Positions 63,480 through 64,000 of a DNA stretch of 64,000 bases are shown here, piece after piece (positions within the stretch are counted from its first letter, which is position 1; each line of letters starts with the position of its first letter). The DNA lies in assembly GCF_008831285.2 (NCBI RefSeq), contig NC_045145.1, positions 1,116,001 through 1,180,000 of the forward strand. Reading direction: 5' to 3'. The notes under the pieces were generated by a model, which saw only the letters and a program-made list of their open reading frames with translations, ran no database searches and was not told the DNA's origin. This DNA comes from Nymphaea colorata (Eukaryota; Streptophyta; Magnoliopsida; Nymphaeales; Nymphaeaceae). The position numbers were made by a program, and so were the translations under genes.

Positions 63480-64000
63480 GATGGCTATGTGCCGGAAACA
63501 CCATAGTTAGCTAGTATAAGGTTATGTAAATGAAAAAAATTAAATCATATAAAATCTAGAATTACATTTCAAAAAAACTACTACCTAAACAGCAATGAGA
63601 AATAGGACCCATGAGTGAGGAGAGGGGATTAAGTGTGATGCCCTTCGAATTTATGTCCATAAGGGAAACCAAATAAGATCACGTGCTTACCCATGTTCTC
63701 TCTTAGTTTCCTTATTGCTCATCCACATCATCCCAACTTATCCAACATATGTCTAGCTAGAAACGAAACTCAACTAAACTAAGAAACAAAATCAACTAAA
63801 TATGTACTAAATAGGGTACATTTACTTATACAGCCCACCATATATAAGTATATATATGGTCATAACTCCTATACAGTTATGACCAAATAATATGGTTATA
63901 GGGCTATGAACCTATTCTGATCATAATACTATATTCCAGTATGACCTCTAATAACATAACACCAGTTGCCTTATATTAAATGGGATACTACTAAAAAACA

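Larger units (their letters stand above)
61762..64000. other. Gene-free DNA to the end of the window
   Basis: Apart from the third trace of the duplicated segment and a 21-bp tandem repeat, nothing is supported. A pyrimidine-rich stretch lies at 61735-61900, and an (ATA)n run at 62173-62190. Frames are short. Confidence 0.45.

Overview
This window is plant nuclear DNA, most likely from a flowering plant. It is AT-rich, has no intact protein-coding gene that I can defend, and consists mainly of old transposable elements, simple-sequence DNA and broken pieces of ordinary plant genes. The evidence for a plant is the mix of chromodomain Ty3/gypsy, Ty1/copia and LINE remnants, together with exon-intron fragments resembling the chloroplast import protein TIC110, a plant selenium-binding protein (SBP) and the plant lacZ-type (GH2) beta-galactosidase. 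I cannot name the species. All homology is from reading the sequence and recalling families; nothing was searched.

Layout. 1-5.4 kb: gene-free DNA with a threefold imperfect tandem repeat and a decayed LINE 3' end. 5.4-11.9 kb: a non-autonomous Ty3/gypsy relative on the plus strand, arranged as [3' internal piece]-LTR-[internal region with gag tail and protease but no RT/RNase H/integrase]-LTR. 12-15.2 kb: nothing recognised. 15.2-18.4 kb: a cluster of decayed gene fragments on the minus strand (a tentative VAL/HSI2-like zinc-motif exon, SBP and TIC110), introns retained. 18.5-24.3 kb: gene-free DNA, a 1.3-kb TA/CA microsatellite block and a 272-bp tandem repeat.

24,305-35,847: a full-length 11.5-kb Ty3/gypsy chromovirus on the minus strand, with 2.8- and 3.1-kb LTRs, TG...CA ends, a 5-bp target duplication (TTGCA), primer-binding site and polypurine tract. 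Its gag-pol carries at least six in-frame stops and three frameshifts. The end of pol runs about 320 bp into the 3' LTR. The left LTR carries a small inversion.

35.8-64 kb: mostly gene-free DNA. It holds a tRNA-like (SINE-like) stretch, a possible signal-peptide exon, a Ty1/copia integrase remnant, two hAT/MITE-like candidates (one with 8-bp target duplication and good terminal inverted repeats), a second microsatellite block, and a duplicated segment (38.9-41.4 kb and 60.3-61.8 kb, with a third worn trace near 62.8 kb) that carries the first exons of the beta-galactosidase gene.

I found no operon-like or obviously new functional system. The most interesting signals are structural: multi-gene fragment capture on one strand, a duplicated beta-galactosidase fragment with different lesions in each copy, the tandem LTR array lacking an enzyme core, pol coding sequence inside an LTR, and the micro-inversion.
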